41,642 bases of DNA, from assembly GCA_038251315.1 (NCBI GenBank), contig JBBSBK010000023.1, positions 1-41,642 on the forward strand, written 5' to 3'. The stretch comes from JBBKXP01 sp038251315. GTDB taxonomy: Bacteria > Pseudomonadota > Alphaproteobacteria > Rhodobacterales > Rhodobacteraceae. The position numbers and the translations under genes were made by a program. Shown one piece after another: positions 30,418-39,398 of the stretch (the stretch's first letter is position 1; each line of letters begins with the position of its first letter). The notes under the pieces were generated by a model, which worked only from the letters and a program-made list of their open reading frames with translations, had not been told where the DNA came from and ran no database searches.

Positions 30418-31100
30418 TCCGCGCCACCGCAATCGTGCTGTCCGCACTCGCCGCACCTGCCGCCGCGCAATCGGCGTTCAGTCTGCCCGAAGGCTGCACG
30501 GCCACCGTGACCATGCAGAAACGCAGTTGCGTCGTCACCCACCTGTTCACCTGCGCGGGCGATCCTGTCGGGCACCAGCGGCGTGTCGATCTGGACGACG
30601 AGGGAATGATCTATCTGGGGGTCATCGACGCCGAAACCCAGTGGATCGAGAGCTATTCACCGCGTTCCGGCGTCACCTCGACCCTGATGGACAGCGCGAT
30701 CGATCCGGCTTCGCTGACCACGCTGATAGACACCGGGACCGATACGTTCGATTTCATGACCGACGCCGGGCCGAACGGACTGACCCGCTACCAGGGGCAG
30801 GACACGCTGACCGGGCAGACCGTGACCGTTGACGGAGTCGACCTGCAGCAGACCACGTTCGAGGTGCGCGCCTACAACCCGTCCGGGGCGCTCGCGTTCA
30901 AGATCACCGGCACTGAATACATCAACCCCGACTGGCGCACCTTCGTGTCCGGCCGGCGGATCGTCACCAACCCGGAAGACACGTTTGAAACCGATGAAAC
31001 CCCCGTCGAATTCGCCTTTCCTGGCGAAGACGGTTTTCTGTCCAACCGCGCCAAATTCGATTGCGGCGTCGTCCTGTCCAATCACGAGGTCACGCCATGA
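30414..31100 (+). CDS. Secreted four-cysteine protein, first of a tandem pair
   Basis: 228 residues. Signal peptide MIRATAIVLSALAAPAAAQ, then FSLPEGCTATVTMQKRSCVV. The mature protein has four cysteines conserved with its neighbour (in PEGC, KRSC, LFTC and KFDC), probably two disulfides. GHQRRVDLDDEGMIYLG, AETQWIESY and LTGQTVTVDGVDLQQTTFEV are shared with the second copy. It is periplasmic or exported and probably beta-rich. Start and stop both overlap neighbours as ATGA (30414, 31097). I do not recognise a family or function. Its place between gltD and gltB may reflect co-regulation rather than a part in the enzyme. Confidence 0.8.
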   Translation: MIRATAIVLSALAAPAAAQSAFSLPEGCTATVTMQKRSCVVTHLFTCAGDPVGHQRRVDLDDEGMIYLGVIDAETQWIESYSPRSGVTSTLMDSAIDPASLTTLIDTGTDTFDFMTDAGPNGLTRYQGQDTLTGQTVTVDGVDLQQTTFEVRAYNPSGALAFKITGTEYINPDWRTFVSGRRIVTNPEDTFETDETPVEFAFPGEDGFLSNRAKFDCGVVLSNHEVTP

Positions 31101-31777
31101 TCCGCCTTGCCATCGCCCTTGTCACCCTTGCGGTCCCAGCAGTGGCCGAGGGCACGTTCAGTCTGCCCGCCAACTGCACCGCGTACCTGACCATTCAGAT
31201 GCGCAACTGCACGGTGTCGCATCATTTCACCTGCGCCGACGATCCCCAGGGCCACCAGCGCCGCGTCGATCTGGACGAGGCGGGTATGGCCTATATGGGT
31301 GAGATCGACTCCGAAACCCAGTGGATCAGCAGTTTCCACCCCGCGACCGGCCATTCGGAAACCTTGGAGAGCCGCTCTGCCAACCCGGCGTCGCTGACCG
31401 AACTGATCAACACCGGCGTCAATGATTATGACTTCCAGACACAGTCGGGCGAAATCGGCACCACCCGCTATGTCGGCACCGACCGGCTGACTGGCAAGAC
31501 CGTGACGATCGACGGCGTGACCCTGCAACAGACCGAATTCACCATCCGCGCCCTTAACCCCGATGGCAGCGAACAATGGCGGTCTGCAGGCAACGAATTC
31601 ATCAGCGCCGAATGGCGAATGTTCCTGTCGGGCACCAGCACCGTCGTCAACTCGGATGACACGTTCACCACCGATGGTACGCCGATGGAATTCATCATGC
31701 CGGGCGAACCGGGCTTCCTGTCGTCGAGCCCGAAATTCGGCTGCAACGTGGTTTTGTCATCTTGGGAGGGTCAGTGA
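31097..31777 (+). CDS. Secreted four-cysteine protein, second of a tandem pair
   Basis: 226 residues, a paralogue of the preceding gene. Signal peptide MIRLAIALVTLAVPAVA, then FSLPANCTAYLTIQMRNCTV. Cysteines fall at matching positions (PANC, MRNC, HFTC, KFGC). Shared blocks are GHQRRVDLDEAGMAYMG, SETQWISSF, TGKTVTIDGVTLQQTEFTI and EWRMFLSGTSTVV. About half of the residues look identical by eye, so the duplication is old enough for divergence but both copies are intact. The gene starts in an ATGA overlap, and its stop overlaps the next ATG by one base. Function unknown. Confidence 0.8.
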   Translation: MIRLAIALVTLAVPAVAEGTFSLPANCTAYLTIQMRNCTVSHHFTCADDPQGHQRRVDLDEAGMAYMGEIDSETQWISSFHPATGHSETLESRSANPASLTELINTGVNDYDFQTQSGEIGTTRYVGTDRLTGKTVTIDGVTLQQTEFTIRALNPDGSEQWRSAGNEFISAEWRMFLSGTSTVVNSDDTFTTDGTPMEFIMPGEPGFLSSSPKFGCNVVLSSWEGQ

Positions 31778-32202
31778 TGCAGGGTCATTGTCTGTGCGGC
31801 GCGGTCAAGATCACCGTTGAAGGCCCCCACGATCCGCGGATCGGGGCCTGTCATTGCCGGATGTGCCAACGTTGGTCTGGCGGTCTGTTCGTCTGCTTCA
31901 ACGCCGATTTCGCCGCCGTCACGGTAAAAGGTGAGGTCCGGAGCTATCCGTCATCCGATTTTTCCGAACGCGCGTTCTGCCCCCGTTGCGGATCGCATCT
32001 GTGGTTTCGGGACACTGACAAGGCCGAGGCCGGGTATGAATTGATGCCGGGGCTGTTCGACCAAGCACCGAATTTTCCGCTGCGGTCGGAAATCTACATT
32101 GACCGCGCGATAGACGCGCTGCGGCTGTCAGGCGACCACAAACGGGCGACACGGGCCGAATACGAGGCCAGGAATCCGTTCATTGAAGGGGACAACCCAT
32201 GA
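31777..32202 (+). CDS. GFA/CENP-V-family zinc protein
   Basis: 141 residues. Zinc-binding cysteines are at 5 and 7 (GHCLCGAV), 25, 27 and 30 (ACHCRMC), and 68 and 71 (CPRCGSHL), as in the GFA family. The family is named after a glutathione-dependent formaldehyde-activating enzyme, but most members have no proven activity. ATG 31777 is chosen because GGGAGGG lies six bases before it; upstream TTG and GTG codons are less likely. It overlaps gltB as ATGA (32199-32202). No signal peptide. Confidence 0.88.
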   Translation: MQGHCLCGAVKITVEGPHDPRIGACHCRMCQRWSGGLFVCFNADFAAVTVKGEVRSYPSSDFSERAFCPRCGSHLWFRDTDKAEAGYELMPGLFDQAPNFPLRSEIYIDRAIDALRLSGDHKRATRAEYEARNPFIEGDNP

Positions 32203-35200
32203 CCGTTTACGACGAAAACTGGGCCGTTGCCGAAGCCGCCAAGCGCAAGTGGATGACCGAAAACAGCCTGTATCGTGACGAAGACGAACATTCGTCCTGC
32301 GGCGTCGGGCTGGTCGTGTCCATCGACGGCACACCGTCGCGCGGGGTTGTGGAAAAGGGCATCGCCGCGCTGAAGGCGATCTGGCATCGCGGCGCGGTCG
32401 ACGCCGATGGCAAGACCGGCGATGGCGCGGGCATCCATGTGCAGATCCCGGTGCCGTTCTTTTACGATCAGGTTCGGCGCACGGGGCACGAACCCGACAC
32501 CAACAAGCTGATCGCGGTTGGACAGGTTTTCCTGCCCCGCACCGATTTCGGCGCGCAGGAACGATGCCGCACCATCGTGGAATCTGAAGTGCTGCGCATG
32601 GGTCACTATATCTATGGCTGGCGGCACGTGCCGGTGAATACCGAAGTGCTGGGCGACAAGGCCAATGCGACCCGGCCCGAGATCGAACAGATCCTGATCC
32701 GCAACGACAAGGACATTGGTGCCGACCAGTTCGAGCGCGAGTTGTATATCATCCGCCGCCGGATCGAAAAGGCGGCGATTGCGGCGCAGATCCCGAGCCT
32801 CTATTTCTGTTCGCTGTCCTGCCGGTCGATCATCTACAAGGGCATGATGCTGGCCGAACAGGTGGCGGTGTTTTACCCCGACCTGATGGACGCGCGGTTT
32901 GAATCTGCCTTTGCCATCTATCACCAGCGCTATTCCACCAACACCTTTCCGCAGTGGCATCTGGCCCAGCCATTCCGCATGTTGGCGCACAACGGCGAGA
33001 TCAATACGCTCAAGGGCAACGTCAACTGGATGCGGAGTCACGAAATCCGCATGGCGTCAAATGCGTTTGGCGAGATGGCCGAGGATATCAAACCAATCAT
33101 CCCGGCAGGGACATCGGATTCCGGCGCGTTAGACTCGGTTTTCGAGGCGCTGGTGCGCGCGGGCCGCTCTGCCCCGATGGCCAAGACGATGCTGGTCCCC
33201 GAAGCGTGGAGCAAGCAGGCCGTCGAAATGCCCCAAGCCTGGCAGGATATGTACGGCTATTGCAACGCGGTGATGGAACCCTGGGATGGCCCCGCAGCAT
33301 TGGCGATGACCGATGGCCGCTGGGTCTGCGCCGGGCTGGACCGGAACGGGCTTCGCCCCATGCGTTATACGGTGACGGGCGACGGTCTGCTGATCGCCGG
33401 GTCCGAGGCCGGGATGGTTACGATCGACGAATCGACCGTGGTGGAAAAGGGCGCGCTTGGGCCCGGCCAGATGATCGCGGTCGACATGCAGACTGGCCAA
33501 CTGTTCCATGACACCGAAATAAAGGACACGCTGGCCGCCGCCCAGCCCTATGCCGACTGGATCGAAAAGGTTGTCGATCTGTCGCACATCATGAAGGACG
33601 TGCCGGAAACCGCGCTGTTCCGGGGTGGCGAATTGCGCAAACGGCAGATCGCAGCGGGCTATTCCATCGAGGAACTGGAACAGGTGCTGGCCTCGATGGC
33701 CGAAGATGGTAAGGAAATGATTGCCAGCATGGGCGACGACACGCCGCCTGCGGTGCTGTCGGGCCAATACAGACCCTTGTCGCACTTTTTCCGCCAGAAC
33801 TTTTCACAGGTGACGAACCCGCCCATCGACAGCTTGCGCGAGGCCCGTGTGATGAGCCTGAAAACACGCTTCGGTAACCTCAAGAACGTGCTGGACGAGG
33901 ATAGCAGCCAGACCGAGATTTTGGTGCTTGAATCCCCCCTCGTCGCTAATGCCGAATTCGAAGAAATGGTGCGCAAGTTCGACAAAAGCGTGATCTTTAT
34001 CGACTGCACATTCCCGTCTGGTGCCGGGGCCGACGCCCTGCGCGACGGGCTGGAACGGGTGCGGTCCGAGGCCGAAGATGCGGTGCGCTCCGGTGCCGGG
34101 CATCTGGTGCTGACCGACCAGCACCAGAACCCCGACCGGGTCGCGATGCCGATGATCCTTGCCACCAGCGCCGTCCATTCCGGACTGACGCGAAAGGGTT
34201 TGCGCACGTTCACCTCCGTCAACGTTCGGTCGGCCGAATGTATCGACCCACATTATTTCGCGGTGCTGATCGGCTGCGGCGCGACGACGGTCAACGCCTA
34301 CCTCGCGCAGGATTCCATTGCCGACCGGATCGACCGTGGTTTGATCGAGGGTTCTTTGCTGGACGCGGTGCGCCGCTATTGCAACGCGGTCGATGCTGGG
34401 CTGCTCAAGATCATGTCCAAGATGGGCATTTCGGTGCTGTCGTCCTATCGCGGCGGTCTGAACTTCGAGGCTGTGGGGCTGTCCCGCGCCATGGTCGCCG
34501 AATATTTCCCCGGCATGCAGTCGCGGATTTCCGGCATCGGCCTGCACGGCATCCAGCACAAGATGGAAGAGGTCCACGCACGCGGTTGGCAGGGCGGGCA
34601 GGATATTCTGCCCATCGGCGGGTTCTACAAGGCGCGTCGGTCCGGTGAAAAGCACGCGTGGGAGGCGCAGACGATGCACATGTTGCAAGCCGCCTGCGCC
34701 TCTGCGTCCTACGAGATGTGGAAACAGTATTCAAAGACCATGCAGGCCAATCCGCCGATCCACCTGCGCGACCTGCTGGCGATCAAGCCGCTGGGTAATC
34801 CGGTCCCGATCGAAGAAGTCGAAAGCATCACTGCGATCCGCAAACGGTTCGTGACGCCGGGGATGTCACTGGGGGCGCTAAGCCCCGAGGCGCACAAGAC
34901 CCTGAACGTCGCCATGAACCGGATCGGAGCCAAGTCCGACAGCGGCGAAGGCGGCGAAGACCCGGCGCACTTCGTTCCCGAGGCGAACGGGGATAATCCC
35001 AGCGCCAAGATCAAACAGGTCGCATCGGGCCGGTTTGGCGTGACCGCAGAATATTTGAACCAATGCGAGGAGTTGGAAATCAAGGTCGCCCAAGGTGCCA
35101 AGCCCGGCGAGGGTGGGCAACTGCCCGGCATGAAGGTGACGAAACTGATCGCGCGGCTGCGTCATTCGACGCCGGGCGTGACGCTGATTTCACCACCGCC

Positions 35201-36737
35201 GCACCACGACATTTACAGCATCGAGGATCTGGCGCAGCTCATCTACGACCTGAAACAGATCAACCCACGCGCCAAGGTGACGGTGAAACTGGTCGCCTCA
35301 AGCGGCGTCGGCACCATCGCGGCTGGCGTGGCCAAGGCCAAGGCCGACACGATCCTGATTTCGGGCCACAACGGCGGCACCGGGGCATCGCCCGCAACGT
35401 CGATCAAATACGCGGGCCTGCCGTGGGAAATGGGCCTGACCGAGGCGCATCAGGTGCTGAGCATGAACAACCTGCGGTCGCGCATCACCCTGCGCACCGA
35501 TGGCGGGCTGCGCACCGGGCGTGATATCGTCATGGCGGCGATGCTGGGGGCCGAAGAATACGGGATCGGCACCGCCGCCCTGATCGCGATGGGCTGCATC
35601 ATGGTGCGCCAGTGTCAATCCAACACCTGCCCAGTGGGCGTCTGCACGCAGGACGAAAACCTGCGGCAGAAATTCACCGGATCAGCGGAAAAGGTGGTGA
35701 ACCTCATCACATTCTACGCCACCGAAGTGCGCGAAATTCTGGCGTCGATTGGGGCGCGGTCCCTGGACGATGTCATCGGGCGTGCTGACCTCTTGACGCA
35801 GGTCAGCCGCGGATCGGCACATCTGGACGATCTGGATTTGAACCCATTGCTCATCACCGTCGATGGCGCGGACAAGATCGTTTACGACCGCGACAGACCG
35901 CGCAACCCGGTGCTCGACACGCTGGACGCCGAAATCGTCAAGGATGCCGCACGGTTCCTGAATGACGGCGAAAAGATGCAGTTGGAATATGCGGTGCAGA
36001 ACACGTTGCGCACCGTGGGAACCCGGACCAGCAGCCATATCGTCCAGAAATTCGGGATGAAGAACAGCCTGCAGCCCGACCACCTGACGGTCAAACTGCG
36101 CGGATCGGCGGGGCAATCGCTGGGTGCATTCGCGGCGCGAGGGCTGAAATTGGAAGTCAGCGGCGATGCCAACGATTACGTCGGCAAGGGCCTGTCGGGC
36201 GGCACCATCGTGGTGCGCCCGCCGATGGCATCGCCCCTGATCGCATCGCAGAACACGATCATCGGCAACACCGTACTTTATGGCGCAACCGAGGGGTTTC
36301 TGTTCGCCGCAGGCCGCGCGGGCGAACGGTTTGCCGTGCGCAACAGCGGCGCGCACGTAGTGATCGAGGGCTGCGGGTCGAACGGGTGCGAATACATGAC
36401 CGGGGGCGTGGCGGTGATTTTGGGCAGCATCGGTGCCAACTTTGGTGCGGGCATGACCGGCGGTATGGCCTATATCCACGACCCAAAGGGTCTGGCGGCG
36501 GCGCTGGTCAACATGGAATCGCTGGTGGTCTGTGCGGTGACGGTGGCGCATTGGGAAACCCAGTTGCGCGGCCTGATCGAACGGCACGCCCGCGAAACCG
36601 GCAGCGTCAAGGCGGTGGACATCCTGCAAAACTGGGACGAGGAACGCGGGCACTTCCTGCAGGTTTGCCCGATAGAGATGCTGACGCTTCTGACGCATCC
36701 TCTGACCCGCGACGCGCAGGCAATCCCGGCGGAATAG
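32199..36737 (+). CDS. gltB: Glutamate synthase (NADPH) large subunit
   Basis: 1512 residues, cytoplasmic. The N-terminal glutamine amidotransferase nucleophile is Cys34 (EHSSCGVG), which would become residue 1 after removal of a 33-residue propeptide. The central and FMN-binding synthase domains follow (SDSGEGGEDPAHFV, KVTVKLVASSGVGTIAAGVA, ISGHNGGTGASPATSIKYAG). Cys1133, Cys1139 and Cys1144 (CIMVRQCQSNTC) hold the 3Fe-4S cluster. A C-terminal GXGXG beta-helix domain with repeated glycines (SGGTIVV, GNTVLYGATEG) ends the protein. It pairs with GltD for ammonium assimilation. Start ATG overlaps the GFA gene stop. Confidence 0.97.
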   Translation: MTVYDENWAVAEAAKRKWMTENSLYRDEDEHSSCGVGLVVSIDGTPSRGVVEKGIAALKAIWHRGAVDADGKTGDGAGIHVQIPVPFFYDQVRRTGHEPDTNKLIAVGQVFLPRTDFGAQERCRTIVESEVLRMGHYIYGWRHVPVNTEVLGDKANATRPEIEQILIRNDKDIGADQFERELYIIRRRIEKAAIAAQIPSLYFCSLSCRSIIYKGMMLAEQVAVFYPDLMDARFESAFAIYHQRYSTNTFPQWHLAQPFRMLAHNGEINTLKGNVNWMRSHEIRMASNAFGEMAEDIKPIIPAGTSDSGALDSVFEALVRAGRSAPMAKTMLVPEAWSKQAVEMPQAWQDMYGYCNAVMEPWDGPAALAMTDGRWVCAGLDRNGLRPMRYTVTGDGLLIAGSEAGMVTIDESTVVEKGALGPGQMIAVDMQTGQLFHDTEIKDTLAAAQPYADWIEKVVDLSHIMKDVPETALFRGGELRKRQIAAGYSIEELEQVLASMAEDGKEMIASMGDDTPPAVLSGQYRPLSHFFRQNFSQVTNPPIDSLREARVMSLKTRFGNLKNVLDEDSSQTEILVLESPLVANAEFEEMVRKFDKSVIFIDCTFPSGAGADALRDGLERVRSEAEDAVRSGAGHLVLTDQHQNPDRVAMPMILATSAVHSGLTRKGLRTFTSVNVRSAECIDPHYFAVLIGCGATTVNAYLAQDSIADRIDRGLIEGSLLDAVRRYCNAVDAGLLKIMSKMGISVLSSYRGGLNFEAVGLSRAMVAEYFPGMQSRISGIGLHGIQHKMEEVHARGWQGGQDILPIGGFYKARRSGEKHAWEAQTMHMLQAACASASYEMWKQYSKTMQANPPIHLRDLLAIKPLGNPVPIEEVESITAIRKRFVTPGMSLGALSPEAHKTLNVAMNRIGAKSDSGEGGEDPAHFVPEANGDNPSAKIKQVASGRFGVTAEYLNQCEELEIKVAQGAKPGEGGQLPGMKVTKLIARLRHSTPGVTLISPPPHHDIYSIEDLAQLIYDLKQINPRAKVTVKLVASSGVGTIAAGVAKAKADTILISGHNGGTGASPATSIKYAGLPWEMGLTEAHQVLSMNNLRSRITLRTDGGLRTGRDIVMAAMLGAEEYGIGTAALIAMGCIMVRQCQSNTCPVGVCTQDENLRQKFTGSAEKVVNLITFYATEVREILASIGARSLDDVIGRADLLTQVSRGSAHLDDLDLNPLLITVDGADKIVYDRDRPRNPVLDTLDAEIVKDAARFLNDGEKMQLEYAVQNTLRTVGTRTSSHIVQKFGMKNSLQPDHLTVKLRGSAGQSLGAFAARGLKLEVSGDANDYVGKGLSGGTIVVRPPMASPLIASQNTIIGNTVLYGATEGFLFAAGRAGERFAVRNSGAHVVIEGCGSNGCEYMTGGVAVILGSIGANFGAGMTGGMAYIHDPKGLAAALVNMESLVVCAVTVAHWETQLRGLIERHARETGSVKAVDILQNWDEERGHFLQVCPIEMLTLLTHPLTRDAQAIPAE

Positions 36738-36891
36738 GCCAGAAACAGCCCAGAATATCACGACCCATTTCAGGGTCTGCCCCGGAATGGCCAGATTTCG
36801 GCATGGAATGACCTCGATTGTTTCTGATTAGGGGCAGTTTTCGCAGTCACCTCAGGCATTGTTTCTGCCCCCGAACAGTGCTGAGGATCCT
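36738..36891. other. Intergenic region after gltB
   Basis: 154 bases between gltB and the Hint-domain gene. TGTTTCTG occurs twice (about 36818 and 36862), and GGGGCAG and CTGCCCC could pair over a loop of about 30 bases. No convincing terminator with a T-run or promoter hexamers were found. Confidence 0.3.
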
Positions 36892-37809
36892 ATGCCGACC
36901 AATTATACCGACCAGTTCTACCGGATCGACCCGTTCAGCCCGCCACCAGCGGGAACAACGCTGAATTTCGTGGTCTATACTCTGCGGGATCGCGACGACG
37001 ACGGCGATATCGGCACCGCCGGGGGTGACCGCATCAACGGGCGCGACGTGACCGGCAGCTACAACGGCGACACCGTGACGGTCGAACGCGGCGACGGGTC
37101 GGTCGTCACAATCACCGGGGTCACATTCTATCTGTCCGACGGGTCGCGGGTGTTCACGCCTGCCGACGGCAGCGTCCTGGAGAATGCGACCTTTGTCAGT
37201 TCCACATGGGTGTCTCCCGATACTTTCATGGACGTGTCCGACCTTGGCCCCGCCTGCTTCGTCACCGGCACTCGGATCGCCACGCCGGACGGATTGCGCC
37301 GGATAGAGGATTTCACTGAGGGCGATCAGGTGCTGACGCGCGACCATGGCCCGCAACCGATCCTGTGGATCGGACGCCGGACCAGCGCTGCCGACAGCGA
37401 TCATGCCCCGATCCGCATCTGCAAGGGGGCGCTCGGCAACCACGCCGACCTGCTGGTCTCGCCACAGCACCGCATGCTGATCGACGGCTGGCGGGCCGAA
37501 TTGTATTTCGGTCAGGACGAGGTGCTTGTCGCGGCCAAGCATCTGGTGGCAGGCAACGACCGCATTCATGTGCAGAAAATGCCGACCGTCGATTACATGC
37601 ACCTGCTGCTGGACGGCCATCAGTTGATCTGGGCCGAGGGCACGGCGTGCGAGAGTTTCGATCCGGGCGGCGATTTGGCCCTTAACGACCCCGGAATCCG
37701 GCACGAAATCACCGCTCTCCACCCCGGTCTGATCGACCCCGCCGCGGGCCCCGGCCGCACCGCGCGCCGCGTCCTCAAAGCCTCCGAGGCGCAGTTGCTT
37801 ACCTGCTGA
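36892..37809 (+). CDS. Hint-domain (Hedgehog/intein-type) protein
   Basis: 305 residues. The N-terminal 120 residues are acidic and Gly/Asp-rich without a clear fold. From Cys122 a Hint_2 domain runs to the end: ACFVTGTRIATPDGLRRIED, GDQVLTRDHGPQPILWIGRR, LLVSPQHRMLI (conserved His), YFGQDEVLVAAKHLV and TVDYMHLLLDGHQLIWAEG. Such proteins are common and often multi-copy in Rhodobacteraceae and are thought to be exported, some through type I secretion. The Hint part may self-cleave, but the usual C-terminal splice residues of inteins are absent, so splicing is unlikely. ATG 36892 has GAGG five bases upstream. It ends in LLTC. Confidence 0.85.
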   Translation: MPTNYTDQFYRIDPFSPPPAGTTLNFVVYTLRDRDDDGDIGTAGGDRINGRDVTGSYNGDTVTVERGDGSVVTITGVTFYLSDGSRVFTPADGSVLENATFVSSTWVSPDTFMDVSDLGPACFVTGTRIATPDGLRRIEDFTEGDQVLTRDHGPQPILWIGRRTSAADSDHAPIRICKGALGNHADLLVSPQHRMLIDGWRAELYFGQDEVLVAAKHLVAGNDRIHVQKMPTVDYMHLLLDGHQLIWAEGTACESFDPGGDLALNDPGIRHEITALHPGLIDPAAGPGRTARRVLKASEAQLLTC

Positions 37810-37840
37810 TGGTCACTTTTCAGCATCCCGCTGGCTCGCT

Positions 37841-38590
37841 ATGACGGAGGTTATGGCCCGCAGAAACGCATCTCCTCGGCGCAAGACCACCAAACCCGCA
37901 GCGAAGGTCCGGCGGGAACCAAATGCGACGATTTTAACTTGGGTCGGCAGAGGAGTTTTGGCTGTGTTCGGATTATCCCTTTTGGCGATCCTGCTGTTCG
38001 CCGAGACGAACCCGCCAACGACCCCTTATATGTTTACCGAAGGGCGTAGACTCGATGTCGCGGTGCAGCAGCAATGGGTGCCGATGGACCGGATCGCGCC
38101 GGTCATGGCGCGGTCCGCCGTCGCCGCCGAGGATGCCAACTTCTGCCTGCATTGGGGGTTGGACGTGGCGGCAATCCGCGCCGCGATGGACGCCGGCGGG
38201 GCGCGGGGTGCATCGACCATCAGCCAGCAGGTCGTCAAGAACGTCTATCTCTGGCAGGGGCGCAGCTGGATGCGAAAGGCGCTCGAAGCGATCATCACCC
38301 CGGCCGTCGAGGCAGTCTGGAGCAAACGGCGCATTCTTGAGGTTTATCTGAACGTCGCCGAGTTTGACGAGGGCGTGTTCGGAGTCCAGGCGGCGGCGCA
38401 ACACTATTTCGGCGTTGACGCCGCCGATCTGACGGCGACGCAGGCGGCGCGCCTGGCCGCGATCCTGCCCGACCCCAAGGGACGGTCAGCCTCCGACCCT
38501 TCCAGCTATGTGCGCCGTCAGGCCGCCCGGATTATCGACGGCGCGGCGACCATTGCGGCGGACGGACGGGCGGATTGCTTCCGCAATTAG
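37841..38590 (+). CDS. mtgA: Monofunctional biosynthetic peptidoglycan transglycosylase
   Basis: 249 residues. A basic N-terminal tail precedes one membrane helix (about 36-54). The GT51 glycosyltransferase domain lies in the periplasm, with catalytic Glu97 in AVAAEDANFCLHWGLD, then RGASTISQQVVKNVYLW, ILEVYLNVAEFDEGVFGVQAAAQHYFG and the C-terminal QAARLAAILPDPKG. It polymerises lipid II into glycan strands. Two starts are possible. ATG 37841 has no clear ribosome site, while ATG 37853 follows GGAGG at only two bases; the first is given. It works in the same lipid cycle as UppP. Confidence 0.93.
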   Translation: MTEVMARRNASPRRKTTKPAAKVRREPNATILTWVGRGVLAVFGLSLLAILLFAETNPPTTPYMFTEGRRLDVAVQQQWVPMDRIAPVMARSAVAAEDANFCLHWGLDVAAIRAAMDAGGARGASTISQQVVKNVYLWQGRSWMRKALEAIITPAVEAVWSKRRILEVYLNVAEFDEGVFGVQAAAQHYFGVDAADLTATQAARLAAILPDPKGRSASDPSSYVRRQAARIIDGAATIAADGRADCFRN

Positions 38591-38648
38591 CCACGGCGTC
38601 GCCCTGACCATTGAAATCACCGCGCACTTGCGGCATTGAAGGCGTATC

Positions 38649-39332
38649 GTGACAGACCGGGACACCATAAACCGCCTTTACCATTTTCCGCTTTCCCCGT
38701 TTTCGCGGAAGGTCCGCCTGAGCCTTGCCGAGAAGAAGATCGAGGTCGAGCTGGTCGATGAGCGCTATTGGGAAAAGTCGTCGGATTTCATCCGCCGCAA
38801 CCCGGCCGGCAAAATCCCGGTCCTCAAGCTTGGTAACCGCACGATGTCGGACAGTCAGGCGATCTGTGAATACCTCGAAGAGGCGCACCCGACCCCGCCC
38901 CTCATGCCGCGCAACGCCGATGCACGTTACGAGGTGCGCCGTCTGGTGGCCTGGTTCGACGACAAGTTCTACAGCGAAGTGACGACCAAACTGATCGGCG
39001 AACGGGTATTCCGCAAACTGATGGGCACCGGCTATCCCGACAGCACCAATGTCAAAGCAGGGGCAAAGGCGATAAGGTATCACCTTGATTACATGGGATT
39101 TCTGCTAGAGAGCCGACGCTGGCTCGCCGGGGCGGACATGTCGCTGGCCGATTTCGCGGCGGCGGCGCATCTGTCCTGCCTCGACTATATCTCGGATGTC
39201 GACTGGAACCGTTCCGAGGTGGTCAAGGACTGGTATGCCAAGATCAAATCGCGCCCTGCGTTTCGCACGCTGCTGGCCGATCAGGTGCCAGGCTTTTTGC
39301 CATCAGGGCACTATGCCAATCTGGATTTCTGA
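38649..39332 (+). CDS. Glutathione S-transferase family protein
   Basis: 227 residues. An N-terminal thioredoxin-like domain has LYHFPLSPFSRKVRLSLAEK (Ser and Phe in place of the CxxC of related proteins), NPAGKIPVLKLGN with the cis-Pro, and SDSQAICEYLEEAHP for glutathione binding. An all-helical C-terminal domain contains LAGADMSLADFAAAAHLSCLDY, the usual N-capping box. Cytoplasmic; the substrate is not predictable. Start is GTG 38649, chosen because homologues begin close to the first strand; ATG codons are absent there. It is followed by a hairpin element and queG. Confidence 0.9.
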   Translation: MTDRDTINRLYHFPLSPFSRKVRLSLAEKKIEVELVDERYWEKSSDFIRRNPAGKIPVLKLGNRTMSDSQAICEYLEEAHPTPPLMPRNADARYEVRRLVAWFDDKFYSEVTTKLIGERVFRKLMGTGYPDSTNVKAGAKAIRYHLDYMGFLLESRRWLAGADMSLADFAAAAHLSCLDYISDVDWNRSEVVKDWYAKIKSRPAFRTLLADQVPGFLPSGHYANLDF

Positions 39333-39337
39333 AGACA

Positions 39338-39398
39338 GGGGGCGCTGCCCGCGTCGCTGCGCGACTCCCCCGGAGTATTTTGTGCCAAGAGAAGCCTG
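39338..39398. repeat. Palindromic intergenic element (CCCCCGGAGTATTT type)
   Basis: GGGGG (39338-39342) and CCCCC (39367-39371) can pair around a second hairpin GTCGC-TGC-GCGAC (39353-39365), followed by GGAGTATTTTGTGCCAAGAGAAG. From memory, very similar sequences occur many times between genes in Rhodobacteraceae genomes, so this looks like a dispersed repeat. It may also act as a transcription terminator for the upstream gene, given ATTTT after the stem. It fills nearly all of the space between the GST gene and queG. Confidence 0.5.

Noticed and set aside
29233..30456. 407-codon open frame on the minus strand
   Set aside because: Antisense to gltD, whose Fe-S and nucleotide-binding motifs are complete.
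35682..36761. 359-codon open frame on the minus strand
   Set aside because: Antisense to the gltB C-terminal region; no family features.
36824..36872. GGGGCAG/CTGCCCC as a gltB terminator
   Set aside because: Loop of about 30 bases and no T-run; could be chance in GC-rich DNA.
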